Positions 44,998 to 53,081 of a DNA stretch of 54,604 nt are shown here, one piece after another. The translations under genes and the position numbers were made by a program. Under the pieces are notes generated by a model. It worked only from the letters and a program-made list of their open reading frames with translations. It made no database searches and was not told the DNA's origin. Location of the stretch: positions 1 through 54,604 of the forward strand of contig JACAEQ010000010.1 of NCBI GenBank assembly GCA_013388755.1, read 5' to 3'. Positions within the stretch are counted from its first letter, which is position 1, and every line of letters starts with the position of its first letter. This DNA is from Chloroflexota bacterium (lineage in GTDB: Bacteria > Chloroflexota > Chloroflexia > Chloroflexales > Roseiflexaceae).

Positions 44998-46626
44998 CAG
45001 ATGCATAATTCGTTCACGCTCATCGAGCGGCCGTCCCTGGTCATCAACGGCCACACACATACCGTTGAGAAACCGCGTCACGATCTGGCCGGGAGCAAAA
45101 GGATTGTTCCGCAGATGGGGCGCGTCCAGCAATCCCACAGCCACTGCTGTTGCCAGCGTTGCCGGATCGATCAGTGGATCGGCAACGCCCGGCGCGGCCA
45201 GCGCAGTGATCCCCTCCAGCAGAGAGTGAGCGTCGGTCACAAGTTGCTGCACCCGCGTGCGGATCCGTGGGTCGGCGGTCATGTCGGGCTGACCGCGCAA
45301 TGCATTCTCGATGGCGCGCTGCGCCATGCCACATGACTCGATCACATCCTCGGCGGTTGCCGCGTGATGCGCCTCCGTATGGCCGACAATATGGACAATG
45401 TGCGGCCGGAGTGCCATTTGCAGATAGATGCTGGCCGACAGGTGCGCCCGGGAAGCCGCCGCATCAACGGGGTAACTCAGCAGGCCGGTGCGAGTCTGTT
45501 TCCAGATACGGAACTGCGGCCCGGCGAGTGGCGCGATGATCTCCAGCACGGCCAGCATCTTCGCCAGGTCCATCGCATCCGAGAGGCCAGGCGGGCTGTT
45601 GAACATCAACTGCGCGATATAGTCGCGCACGCCGAATGCGCGCGCATTGTACGCCGACAGGTAGGCACTGACGACAAAAACCGTATCGGGTGCGTCGCGC
45701 ATGCCCCAGTGGTGTGGTTCATTGAGTTCAACAGGGATGTCACGCTCGCCGTACCAGCGCATGATCGCCTGGTGCTCACGGATGGACCCTTCCAGATCCC
45801 ACGGCCCGCGCCCATCCATGCGGTTGAACCAGAAGAGCGGGATGGCGCACCATGCGATATTGATGGTCTCGACATACAGTTCGGCCAGGCGCACAAAATC
45901 ATCGGTGCCGGAATAGGTGCGCATCAGCGGGTAATTGCCACGCCGGCTGGCAGCATACAGCGCGCGGTAATCATCGGCGCTGCGCACCGGGACGCCACCG
46001 GCGCCGGTGCGGGCACGATCCTGGCGTTCGGGATGGAAGAAGTTCTCCTGCGCATCCTGGTCGGTGCCGAGCGAGATGACATCCAGGCAACGCGCCTCCG
46101 CAATCCGCGCGATTCCATCTATCGTCGCCTGCATCGTTGGCAGGCCGAAATGATGGCGGAGCAGCGGGAAGGGGGCCTTCCAGCGAATCCGGTCAACGGT
46201 GCGCTGAGGAAAGTCGGCCTCGGTGCTGGCCAGGCGCTGCCCTTTGAGATAGGCGAGTACCTGATCCCCTGGTTCACTGCCGTCGAAGACCTGCTCGAAA
46301 AAGCCGAGAGCAGCAGCCTGCTCCGCCAGTGGCGGCGTGCCGGCAAAGGCAAAGCGCACGCCGGCGGCAAGCAGATCGTCGGCAGCCTCGGCGAAGCGGC
46401 CGAGCAGATGCGCGCCGGTCTCAGGCGTCAGGCGGTATGATACTCCCACCAGGTCGGCGCGTTCGCGGCGCGCTGCCTCCAGAACCGTATCCACCGGAAC
46501 GGCCGGCCCAAGAAATACCGTACGCCAGCCGGCTTCTTCAGCCAGGCGCAAGAAGTTCATCACGCCGGCGACGTGGACGCATTCGCCGAGAGCTGCCGCA
46601 ACAACTGTTTTCTGCGTATCCGTCAC
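44980..46626 (-). CDS. Cobalamin-binding-domain protein with mutase-like C-terminal barrel
   Basis: 548 aa. GTG start at 46626 with GGAGGCG upstream; longer in-frame starts read through the leader. Residues ~5-125 look like a B12-binding Rossmann domain: ECVHVAGVMNFLRLAEEAG (Glu in place of Asp of the usual D-x-H-x-x-G, His retained), VGVSYRLTPETG, and FAFAGTPP. Residues ~150-470 have alternating strands and helices consistent with a TIM barrel, as in B12-dependent mutases (LDVISLGTDQDAQENFF, ELNEPHHWGMRDAPDT, GHTEAHHAAT). The reaction is unknown; an amino-acid-related mutase is suggested by the opine dehydrogenase next door. Its last codons fall in a heptamer repeat. Confidence 0.65.
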   Translation of the reverse strand: MTDTQKTVVAAALGECVHVAGVMNFLRLAEEAGWRTVFLGPAVPVDTVLEAARRERADLVGVSYRLTPETGAHLLGRFAEAADDLLAAGVRFAFAGTPPLAEQAAALGFFEQVFDGSEPGDQVLAYLKGQRLASTEADFPQRTVDRIRWKAPFPLLRHHFGLPTMQATIDGIARIAEARCLDVISLGTDQDAQENFFHPERQDRARTGAGGVPVRSADDYRALYAASRRGNYPLMRTYSGTDDFVRLAELYVETINIAWCAIPLFWFNRMDGRGPWDLEGSIREHQAIMRWYGERDIPVELNEPHHWGMRDAPDTVFVVSAYLSAYNARAFGVRDYIAQLMFNSPPGLSDAMDLAKMLAVLEIIAPLAGPQFRIWKQTRTGLLSYPVDAAASRAHLSASIYLQMALRPHIVHIVGHTEAHHAATAEDVIESCGMAQRAIENALRGQPDMTADPRIRTRVQQLVTDAHSLLEGITALAAPGVADPLIDPATLATAVAVGLLDAPHLRNNPFAPGQIVTRFLNGMCVAVDDQGRPLDERERIMHLLNVER

Positions 46627-46708
46627 GGGTTCGCCTCCATTCGCGGTGTGCCTGTACCTCGCCAGGCGCGCCTTTTCTGGTATATGACATGCGCGGAGGG
46701 GAGAGGGG

Positions 46709-46753
46709 CAGGTCACCGGGGAAGTGCGCGGAGGCCTGTACCAGGTGACCTGG
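46709..46753 (-). promoter_or_regulatory. Inverted repeats in the leader of the cobalamin-binding protein gene
   Basis: CAGGTCACC (46709-46717) and GGTGACCTG (46744-46752) form a 9-bp stem. The second arm is also part of a 13-bp palindrome, CCAGGTGACCTGG (46741-46753), so two structures are mutually exclusive. Either an operator or an attenuator-like switch is possible. No B12-riboswitch box is present. Confidence 0.35.
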
Positions 46754-46797
46754 CAATCAGTGCGCTGGAGATGTGAAGGACAATCATACCCAGGCAC

Positions 46798-46806
46798 ATT
46801 ATACCA
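46798..46806 (-). promoter_or_regulatory. Extended -10 promoter element (TGGTATAAT)
   Basis: On the minus strand TGG is followed directly by a consensus TATAAT. It lies 172 nt upstream of the GTG at 46626, giving a leader of about 165 nt that holds the inverted repeats at 46709-46753. Confidence 0.55.
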
Positions 46807-46856
46807 TATCGTCCCATGTCAGGAGTTATGCAGCCGCTCTCGTTCGTGGCGCACAA

Positions 46857-47534
46857 CTAGCCACGTAGCACTTGCCAGAGCCCAACCAGCGCAAACAGCG
46901 CACCGATGCCGCCGAAGATCAGGCCGACAATCGGAAACGCAGCTGCACTGGATCGCTGCTGGGCCACATACGCAGCCCGGTCGCCGCTGGAAAGAAACTC
47001 GGCTTGCAGCGCTGGCCCCTCTCGTCCCTGGACAATCGGGCCGATTGCCATGACGGTCGCGCCGGCGGCGAAGCCGGAGTAACGCCTGGTTCCTTCGCCG
47101 GTCAGGCCGTTCCAGCTCAGCGACGTCGAATCTTGCCAGCGTAACGGCGGGCTTTCGAGGCGGTAGTTGTCATTTTCGATCTGCACCAGGCCATCAGGAA
47201 GCTCCAGCACCAGCGGCGGTGTCACGCGCTCGTCTTCGTGCCATTTGGGGTCGCCATCGCTGTCGGTACCGCGATACTCTTCGCGCACGTAGGCGACAAA
47301 CTCGCGGAAGCGCTGCGGGTTTCGTGTACTGATCCGCCCCTCTACAACCACTTCGCCGCCCGCCGCACCGCGTTCGATAACGCGCGCGGTTGCGAGTGGA
47401 AGTCGCTCGGCCCGATCTGCAGCTTCGATTGCGGCGCGCGAACCGAAGATGCCCAGTCCTATGCCGAGCGTGACGAAGAGCAAGCCGAAAAGGGCCATAA
47501 AGATGCCGCCGCCACGTCGTCTGCAACCAGCCAT
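46857..47534 (-). CDS. Two-helix membrane protein, GIDE/DUF3592-like
   Basis: 225 aa with GGAGG before the ATG at 47534. A short basic Cys/Arg/Gly-rich start is followed by a transmembrane helix (residues ~12-30), a ~150-residue outer or periplasm-like beta domain (GEVVVEGRIST, FVAYVREEYRG, LVLELPDGLVQIEND), and a second helix (~195-217). This topology and pattern resemble GIDE-type membrane proteins. The molecular function is unknown. It is the second gene after uridine phosphorylase on the same strand. Confidence 0.6.
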   Translation of the reverse strand: MAGCRRRGGGIFMALFGLLFVTLGIGLGIFGSRAAIEAADRAERLPLATARVIERGAAGGEVVVEGRISTRNPQRFREFVAYVREEYRGTDSDGDPKWHEDERVTPPLVLELPDGLVQIENDNYRLESPPLRWQDSTSLSWNGLTGEGTRRYSGFAAGATVMAIGPIVQGREGPALQAEFLSSGDRAAYVAQQRSSAAAFPIVGLIFGGIGALFALVGLWQVLRG

Positions 47535-47587
47535 AAGAACCTCCGCAGGGAACGTGTAAGGATGAGACGTCACAGGTGCCAGCAATG

Positions 47588-47605
47588 TCACCCACCGGCG
47601 GGTGA
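47588..47605 (-). terminator. Intercistronic hairpin (no T-run)
   Basis: TCACCC and GGGTGA flank ACCGGC, forming a compact stem between the uridine phosphorylase stop and the GIDE-like start. Without a U-tract it is at best a weak or factor-assisted terminator or a processing site. Confidence 0.3.
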
Positions 47606-47652
47606 GCCGTACCAGGCAGCCGAGATACCGGCACTCCCTTCAGATGCATCGG

Positions 47653-48426
47653 TTACAGCGTCACAGCGGCGCGCGCCGCTACCGCAATCGCGCGTTCGAC
47701 AGCGGCAGCTTTCCGTTCCAACACGATCGCTTCGCCCGCCGTGCGCTGCGCGACGATCGCGCAGACACACCCGGCAGCGAAGCCGTAGACTAACCCCATC
47801 TTGAACAGGGTGCCGGCTTCCATCTCATAGTTCAGGATGTTCAGCCGGCGATACTCTTCGGTAATACCGCGCAACCGGCGCAACAGGTGCGGATTCGCGG
47901 ATTCGCTGCGTTCCTGCCCCTCGTAGAATGTATCAACTGATGCGGTGATACCAACAAAGTGCACGATTCCCTCGACGCGCGCGGCTTCGACCAGCGCCAC
48001 CGTGACGAACGGATCGGCGGCGGCGGGAAACTCGCGCGGCGCGATGTCGTCGGCGGCGCCCTGGCGGCAGAGTGCGGCACTGGAGATGACGACGCTGCCG
48101 GGTGGGATGTGCGCCTGGATCGAACCACTGGTGCCGACACGGATGATCGTGCGAATGCCGGCCTGTACCAGTTCGTTCACGACGATACTGAGCGATGGTG
48201 CGCCCATGCCGCTGGTGGCAGAAAGGATGGGCCTTCCCGACGGCAGGCGCCCGACATAGCTGTTCAGGCCACGATGCTCCGAGAGCATGCGTGGCTCGTG
48301 CAGCATGGTCTGTGCAATTATGCGCGCGCGTTCCGGATCGCCGCTTAACAGTGCGATCCGCGGCGGATCGTCGCCAAGATCGCTTCGGCCAAAGCCGATA
48401 TGGTAAAAACGGTCGGTGGTTGTCAT
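47653..48426 (-). CDS. Uridine phosphorylase / nucleoside phosphorylase family protein
   Basis: 257 aa. ATG at 48426 preceded by GAGGTG. It contains GDPERARIIA near the N-terminus, the phosphate-binding IIRVGTSGSI block, SGMGAPSLSIVVNEL, and the ribose-binding NYEMEAGTLF with Glu-Met-Glu. These are characteristic of uridine phosphorylases, which cleave uridine to uracil and ribose-1-phosphate in pyrimidine salvage. No pyrimidine genes are adjacent. Confidence 0.88.
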   Translation of the reverse strand: MTTTDRFYHIGFGRSDLGDDPPRIALLSGDPERARIIAQTMLHEPRMLSEHRGLNSYVGRLPSGRPILSATSGMGAPSLSIVVNELVQAGIRTIIRVGTSGSIQAHIPPGSVVISSAALCRQGAADDIAPREFPAAADPFVTVALVEAARVEGIVHFVGITASVDTFYEGQERSESANPHLLRRLRGITEEYRRLNILNYEMEAGTLFKMGLVYGFAAGCVCAIVAQRTAGEAIVLERKAAAVERAIAVAARAAVTL

Positions 48427-48445
48427 GGTCTGCACCTCACGCGGT

Positions 48446-48474
48446 ACGTTGCACGTTGGAGCGTTGAGTGTTGT
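48446..48474 (-). repeat. Degenerate heptamer array upstream of uridine phosphorylase
   Basis: Units cgttgca, cgttgga, gcgttga and gtgttg follow each other. The 12-mer AACGTGCAACGT (minus strand, 48446-48457) also occurs at 44969-44980, 24 nt before the opine dehydrogenase start; here it is 19 nt before the start. Confidence 0.5.
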
Positions 48475-48488
48475 GCCGAGGCAACGCG

Positions 48489-48497
48489 ATTGTACCA
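48489..48497 (-). promoter_or_regulatory. Extended -10 promoter element (TGGTACAAT)
   Basis: Minus-strand TGG-TACAAT located 62 nt before the uridine phosphorylase start. The heptamer array would then lie in the 5' leader. No strong -35 is present. Confidence 0.45.
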
Positions 48498-48630
48498 CTC
48501 CAGCAACGATACTGCGACTCCCACGATGGTCAACTCTTACCGCTCCGTGGCAGCTTCTCACTTTTTAGATCGTGACCCCTGGTGTACGATTCGTTAACCG
48601 CGACGATACGTTCAGCACGGAGGTTGCACG

Positions 48631-50034
48631 ATGGCTCAGGTTTCTCAGCACCTCAGCCCTGTCGACAGCGCCTGGCTCCACATGGACGATCCAACCAACC
48701 TGATGATGGTGACCGGTATCGCGCTACTCGACGGCCCGATTGACGCGGCTCGCTACCGCAAGACGGTCGCGACGCGTCTGTTATCGTTCGAGCGCTTTCG
48801 GATGCGTGTGGTTGATGATCGTAACTCGCTGAATGGCCCGCGGTGGGAAGCAGATCCTCATTTCAACCTGGACGCCCACATTCATCGGGTGGCACTGCCA
48901 TCACCAGGCGATATGGGTACGCTGCAGGAGTTTCTTGGCGACCTCTCGAGCACCATGCTTGACTACACCAAGCCGCTCTGGCAGGTACATCTGGTGGAGA
49001 ATGTGCTGGGCGGTTCGGCCATGGTGATGCGGTTCCACCACTGCATCGGCGACGGTACAGCGATGAACAATGTGCTCTACCGCCTGATGGACCTGACGCC
49101 GGATGCGCCGATTGAGCGGCCACACAAACCGCAGGCTCATAGCAGCCTTGGCCCGCTGCTTGACCCGATCATGTCGGCGATTGAAGGGTCGGTCAAGCTG
49201 GCGGATGACCTGATCCACGAAGGGATGGAGATGGTGCGCCATCCCGAGCACCTGCTCGACCTGCCAGCCCAGGCGGCAGGCAGCGCGGTCGCGCTCACCC
49301 GGGTGCTTGCCCTGCCGACGGAGACCATCACCCCGCTCAAAGGGCCGCTCGGTGTGCAGAAACGTGTCGCGTGGTCGGCACAGGTGCCACTCGATGATGT
49401 GAAACAGATCGGGCAGGCGGCGGGCGCCAAAGTGAATGATGTCCTGCTGGCCGCTGTCGCCGGTGCATTACGCGCCTACCTGATCGGTCGTGGCACACCG
49501 GTCAATGGTCTCGAGATCCGCGCCGTCGTGCCGGTGGATCTGCGCCCGGCATCGCGCCGCCACGAACTGGGAAATGAGTTCGGCCTGGTCTTCCTGGCGC
49601 TGCCGCTCGGCATTGCCGACCCGGCGGTACGGCTTGCTGAAGTACAGCGGCGGATGGAGGCCCTCAAACGTACCCCTGAGGCGTATGTGTTCTACGGCCT
49701 GTTGAACTTCTTTGGCCGCACGCCGGCGCAGGTGGAGGAGCAGGCGGTCAACCTGTTCGCCAGTAAAGCAACAGCGGTCATGACCAATGTGCGTGGTCCA
49801 GCCGAGCAGCTGTATATTGCCGGCAATCGCATCACAAACATGATGTTCTGGGTGCCGCAGTCAGGCAGGCTGGGCATGGGTGTCAGCATCATGAGTTACT
49901 GCGGGCAGGTGACGCTGGGTGTCATCACGGATGCCGGCCTGGTTGCGGATCCCCAGACGATCACTGCTGCGTTTGAGAATGAGTTCAACGTGCTGCGCGA
50001 TGCAATCATCGGTGCGCCCGGGTCATCCTCCTGA
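48631..50034 (+). CDS. Wax ester synthase / diacylglycerol acyltransferase (WS/DGAT) family
   Basis: 467 aa with GGAGG before the ATG. It has the catalytic HHCIGDG motif at His136-Gly142 (HHxxxDG) and early DPTNLMMVTGI. NDVLLAAVAGALRAYL and PVDLRPASRRHELGNEFG follow, in the usual order for the family. The enzyme esterifies fatty alcohols or diacylglycerol with acyl-CoA to make storage wax esters or triacylglycerol. Length is typical. It is divergent from uridine phosphorylase and not linked to other lipid genes here. Confidence 0.88.
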   Translation: MAQVSQHLSPVDSAWLHMDDPTNLMMVTGIALLDGPIDAARYRKTVATRLLSFERFRMRVVDDRNSLNGPRWEADPHFNLDAHIHRVALPSPGDMGTLQEFLGDLSSTMLDYTKPLWQVHLVENVLGGSAMVMRFHHCIGDGTAMNNVLYRLMDLTPDAPIERPHKPQAHSSLGPLLDPIMSAIEGSVKLADDLIHEGMEMVRHPEHLLDLPAQAAGSAVALTRVLALPTETITPLKGPLGVQKRVAWSAQVPLDDVKQIGQAAGAKVNDVLLAAVAGALRAYLIGRGTPVNGLEIRAVVPVDLRPASRRHELGNEFGLVFLALPLGIADPAVRLAEVQRRMEALKRTPEAYVFYGLLNFFGRTPAQVEEQAVNLFASKATAVMTNVRGPAEQLYIAGNRITNMMFWVPQSGRLGMGVSIMSYCGQVTLGVITDAGLVADPQTITAAFENEFNVLRDAIIGAPGSSS

Positions 50035-50052
50035 TGTGCACACAGGCGACGG

Positions 50053-50068
50053 ACGATAGCGCTATCGT
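50053..50068. repeat. Perfect 16-bp palindrome ACGATAGCGCTATCGT
   Basis: Found 19 nt after the WS/DGAT stop, between convergent genes. The 8-bp arms have no loop, so it is better as a protein-binding site than as a terminator. No further gene is seen in 50035-50243. Confidence 0.45.
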
Positions 50069-50243
50069 TCGCAGCGGTAGCGTGATGTGTTTGCCTTCGG
50101 CAGAGCGGTCTTTGTCCTGTGCGGTGTGGCGGCTTCGCCCGTCGCACCGCACGACTTCGAAATGTACCGGTTCAATGCACCGTACAACAACCGTGCGCCC
50201 CGATGAGGCGCGTGATGCGCAGGAACAGAGGCGCATCCGCGGA

Positions 50244-50540
50244 TCACGGTTTCTGCTCGCCGCTGTAGCGGTTCACCGGCTCGCCAGTATAGGGGTCATA
50301 TTTCCACTCCTCGACCGGGCGAGGATGCTCCGGCAGTGCCTGCGCGGGTTGGACCGCGCCCTCCTCCGGCATCACGATCCACAGAATCACATAGATCAAC
50401 GGGCTCATCCCACCGGCGAATACCGCCAGCACAAACGCCAGCCGCACGATCACCGGGTCAATGTTGAAGTAGCGGGCCAGCCCGCCGCAGACGCCGGCAA
50501 TCATCCGGTCACTGCGGCTGCGCGTCAGCTGTCCGTTCAT
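50244..50540 (-). CDS. PspC-domain protein
   Basis: 98 aa. The start at 50540 is preceded by AAAGGA and begins MNGQLTRSRSDRMIAGVCGGLARYF, the core PspC motif, with a following transmembrane helix (LAFVLAVFAGGMSPLIYVILWIV) and MPEE end. The C-terminal ~35 residues form a polar tail. PspC proteins sense or stabilise membranes under stress in phage-shock systems. No pspA homologue is adjacent. Confidence 0.85.
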   Translation of the reverse strand: MNGQLTRSRSDRMIAGVCGGLARYFNIDPVIVRLAFVLAVFAGGMSPLIYVILWIVMPEEGAVQPAQALPEHPRPVEEWKYDPYTGEPVNRYSGEQKP

Positions 50541-50665
50541 CGTGGAACCGTCCTTTCTGCATAACCGTTCCTGTGTCGTGTGACGAAACAGCGCGGCGGA
50601 AAGTTGCGCAGCGAGGGAGCTTCGTGCCGTTGATCGGACGAGATGACATCGAAGCGCTGCCCGGC

Positions 50666-51097
50666 TCATCGATTACCATCCGTCCTTTTGAACAGCTGAA
50701 ACATCCCCACCGCGAGCATGGCTGCAAAAAGTATGTGTTCGAGGATCTCGAACAAACCGATATGCCCGACGGTGTTGTCGAACGTAATCGGGGCCAGGTA
50801 AGCCAGGAGCGAAACCGTGATCACTGTGCGTTCTGACCAGGGCTGCGGATGGTGCCAGTGACGCCACAAAAGCCACAGTCCCAGGATTCCCACCAGCAGG
50901 TTGAAGAAACCAAGCAGGCGAAAAAGTGCCGCCAGGTACGCGAGTGCGGCGGATGCTTCGGGCGGAAACTGGTACACGCGCGCCAGAAAGGAGTCGGTCA
51001 GAATCTGCGGGTTGAGCAACGCCAGCACCCCGTAGAGAGCCAGCCCCAGGTTGGCCACGCCAAACGTCCCATAAAAACTGCGGGTTCTCCATGTCAT
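50666..51097 (-). CDS. Small four-helix membrane protein
   Basis: 143 aa with about four hydrophobic helices (residues ~8-28, 48-78, 88-105, 112-135). A charged RHWHHPQPWSER loop separates helices two and three. No named family is recognised. Its ATG overlaps by 4 nt (ATGA) with the stop of a weak upstream frame at 51094-51402. Confidence 0.65.
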   Translation of the reverse strand: MTWRTRSFYGTFGVANLGLALYGVLALLNPQILTDSFLARVYQFPPEASAALAYLAALFRLLGFFNLLVGILGLWLLWRHWHHPQPWSERTVITVSLLAYLAPITFDNTVGHIGLFEILEHILFAAMLAVGMFQLFKRTDGNR

Positions 51098-51402
51098 CGC
51101 TTGACCTGCCTGCCGCCTTTCTTTTCGAATGCGCTGGCAATCGTGCTTGTGGCGTCATCGCTCCTGTCCACGTGGAAGCGCAGGGCACTGAAATCAGTCG
51201 TCTCCGGTACGATGCGGGTATCGCAAGCGGCCACGCACACACCAGCCAGGCGCAGGTTATTTGCGCCCAAACCACCGAATGAAAATGGCCAGATGCCATG
51301 CAAAGCCAGGCTGATAACGAAAGGAATTCCAGACACGACTTCCCCAATCCTCCAACGGCCTGTATGGGCAGAGTCTGGTTTCAGCATCATGATCACCAGC
51401 AC
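51094..51402 (-). CDS. Weak hypothetical frame between serine hydrolase and membrane protein
   Basis: 102 aa starting 6 nt after the serine hydrolase stop and overlapping the next gene's ATG by 4 nt, an arrangement usual for coupled genes. It has one hydrophobic segment (GIPFVISLALHGIWPFSFGG) and no recognisable domain. No clear Shine-Dalgarno. It could equally be non-coding spacer. Confidence 0.3.
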   Translation of the reverse strand: MLVIMMLKPDSAHTGRWRIGEVVSGIPFVISLALHGIWPFSFGGLGANNLRLAGVCVAACDTRIVPETTDFSALRFHVDRSDDATSTIASAFEKKGGRQVKR

Positions 51403-51408
51403 TGACGC

Positions 51409-52482
51409 TCAACGCGCGGCCCGAACCAGATCCATCATGAAGAAAAATGGCCGGGCCGGGGCAATCACGTTCAGGGTTCCGGTGAGATAGAGCGACCGCG
51501 ACGGGCAGGCGAAGGCGAACGACCCGGTCGAGCCGGAATGGCCGACGAATTCGGGGAGCGGGGTGATCCAGAAGTAGCGCGGCAATCGATAGTACATCAG
51601 CCCATAGCCGTAGCGTAACGGGAAGAACAGCGCATTCCACTGCGTCATCCGTTCCAGGAGCGACTGGTCGAACAGGCGCCCCTCGAAAAAGGCGCGCAGG
51701 AACGTCATACATTCAGCAGCAGTCGAAACCAGGCCACCATCCGCCACATTCGACGAAAGGTATCTGGTGACATTGATCGGGGCATTGTTCAGATACAGCG
51801 TCGCGGGTGGCTTACCGGGGCGAGGCTTCGTCCAGTCGTAGAGATAGGTGTGCTGCAAGCCAAGCGGCGCGCAGATGCGCTCCTCGAAATTGTCCGCCAT
51901 TGGCTTTCCAGTCAGGGCTTCGATAATCTCGCCGAGCAGGCGATAGTTGAGATTGGAGTAATAGGCTTTGCCGGGTGTTCCTGGCGGGAAATGAGGCGCC
52001 AGTCGGCGAGTGATCGTGAGCGCTTCGGCAGTGTCGATAGCGCGATCGTGACCGGCCATTAACTCCTTAAGGACGCTGTTCCCGCCGCGGGGTTTGTCTA
52101 CCTCGAAATCGGCCAGTCCAGACGTCTGGTTGACCAGCTGGAACACCTTGATCTGGCGGCTGTAATCGGTGCCCTTGTAACAATGAATGCCGTCCAGCAA
52201 CTCAGCCGGCAGATAGTCTGAGACGGGCGCGGCGAGATCCAGGCGTTTTTGCTCGTAGAGTTGCATGATGATCGCGGCGGTAAACATTTTGGTGATGCTG
52301 GCGATGAAGCAGGGCGTGTCAGGCTGCATCATCGCGCCGCTGCCAGGGTCGGCCACCCCTGCCGCGCCGACGAAATCCAGGTTTTTGTCGTAGGACTGCA
52401 CCGCAGCGACGATGTTGTGCAGACCGCCTTTGCCAACCTGTGCCGTCAGCAAGGATTGGAGTTTTCTGGTTTTGTCGGTCAT
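51409..52482 (-). CDS. Serine hydrolase, class C beta-lactamase/PBP-like
   Basis: 357 aa. It contains the SxxK nucleophile motif Ser62-Ile-Thr-Lys65 (FIASITKMFTAAII), the Tyr-containing YYSNLNY motif, and GHSGSTG in place of KTG. These are the three motifs of the beta-lactamase/serine hydrolase family. No signal peptide is present, which is unusual for cell-wall enzymes, so an esterase or peptidase role in the cytosol is possible. Codon use differs somewhat from the tail operon and it borders a decayed region. Confidence 0.85.
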   Translation of the reverse strand: MTDKTRKLQSLLTAQVGKGGLHNIVAAVQSYDKNLDFVGAAGVADPGSGAMMQPDTPCFIASITKMFTAAIIMQLYEQKRLDLAAPVSDYLPAELLDGIHCYKGTDYSRQIKVFQLVNQTSGLADFEVDKPRGGNSVLKELMAGHDRAIDTAEALTITRRLAPHFPPGTPGKAYYSNLNYRLLGEIIEALTGKPMADNFEERICAPLGLQHTYLYDWTKPRPGKPPATLYLNNAPINVTRYLSSNVADGGLVSTAAECMTFLRAFFEGRLFDQSLLERMTQWNALFFPLRYGYGLMYYRLPRYFWITPLPEFVGHSGSTGSFAFACPSRSLYLTGTLNVIAPARPFFFMMDLVRAAR

Positions 52483-52579
52483 GGTTTTTCCTTACCTGTT
52501 CCATCGATATCATGGGAACAACGCCAACATGGCTGGTGCGAGGGAGCCACTCAGGGCCCGGACTCCGCTCAGACTGTGT

Positions 52580-52776
52580 GCAATCGCCATCCACTTTGCC
52601 CAACAGGATGCGGGGTATAATCAGGCACCAGAGCAGCCAGTAGAAGCCGAAGCCAGACAGATAACCCGCCTGGACGCCGAGCCAGCGGGCAAATAAAGTG
52701 AAAATCCAACCATGACTGGCAGAATCAGGAAGGGTAATCCGAACAGCAAGGATGCACTGGAAATCTGACGTCTCAC
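52580..52776 (-). pseudogene. Frameshifted N-terminal remnant of a CPBP/CAAX-protease-like membrane protein
   Basis: From a GTG at 52776, one frame reads SSASLLFGLPFLILPVMVGF, and near 52690-52700 the reading must shift by one base within a T-run to continue FARWLGVQAGYLSGFGFYW and LLWCLIIPRILLGK. Together these give two membrane helices with a GLPFLILP pattern like the N-terminus of CPBP intramembrane proteases. The catalytic part is absent because the serine hydrolase begins just beyond. A TATAAT-like string at 52616 is within this remnant. Confidence 0.55.
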
Positions 52777-52778
52777 AT

Positions 52779-53081
52779 TCAAGGTTTTATTTTTGCAATG
52801 CGTGGAAGATTTCCATGGCACGGTTGACGCGGCGGGTCATGCTCTGGATGTCGGCGGTCTTGAAATTGGGATCTATCATTGTTTTTCGATCCTGGTTGCT
52901 GGTACAGGCTGGATATTTTCCCGGCCAGAGATCTATCTGCCTCGAATGAGGAGAATCCCAGGCTTTGGGTAAGCAGTTGTCTGGTTTCCTTCTCCTTGCG
53001 GCTCGATTGAGTAAATGTGTAAAGAAACCAGCCAAATACGACTATGAAACCGATCAGGAAGAGGATAGCAGTAAGATCCAT
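52779..53081 (-). CDS. Small single-helix hypothetical protein
   Basis: 100 aa with AAGGAG 9 nt before the ATG. Residues 4-24 form a membrane helix (TAILFLIGFIVVFGWFLYTF), then a basic Lys/Arg/Glu segment and LTQSLGFSSFEADRSLAGKI. The last ~35 residues look out of frame. A second frame reads MIDPNFKTADIQSMTRRVNR to ALQK, so the 3' half may be frameshifted. Function unknown. Confidence 0.4.
   Translation of the reverse strand: MDLTAILFLIGFIVVFGWFLYTFTQSSRKEKETRQLLTQSLGFSSFEADRSLAGKISSLYQQPGSKNNDRSQFQDRRHPEHDPPRQPCHGNLPRIAKIKP

Noticed and set aside
45364-46440. Plus-strand frame (358 aa) opposite the cobalamin-binding protein
   Set aside because: The minus-strand protein has recognisable motifs; the plus frame has none and no ribosome site.
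46627-46800. Cobalamin riboswitch before the cobalamin-binding protein gene
   Set aside because: No B12 box or the conserved core sequences could be found in the leader.
52616-52621. TATAAT string that looks like a promoter
   Set aside because: It lies within the CPBP-like remnant, where it encodes part of LIIPR on the other strand, and no gene follows.
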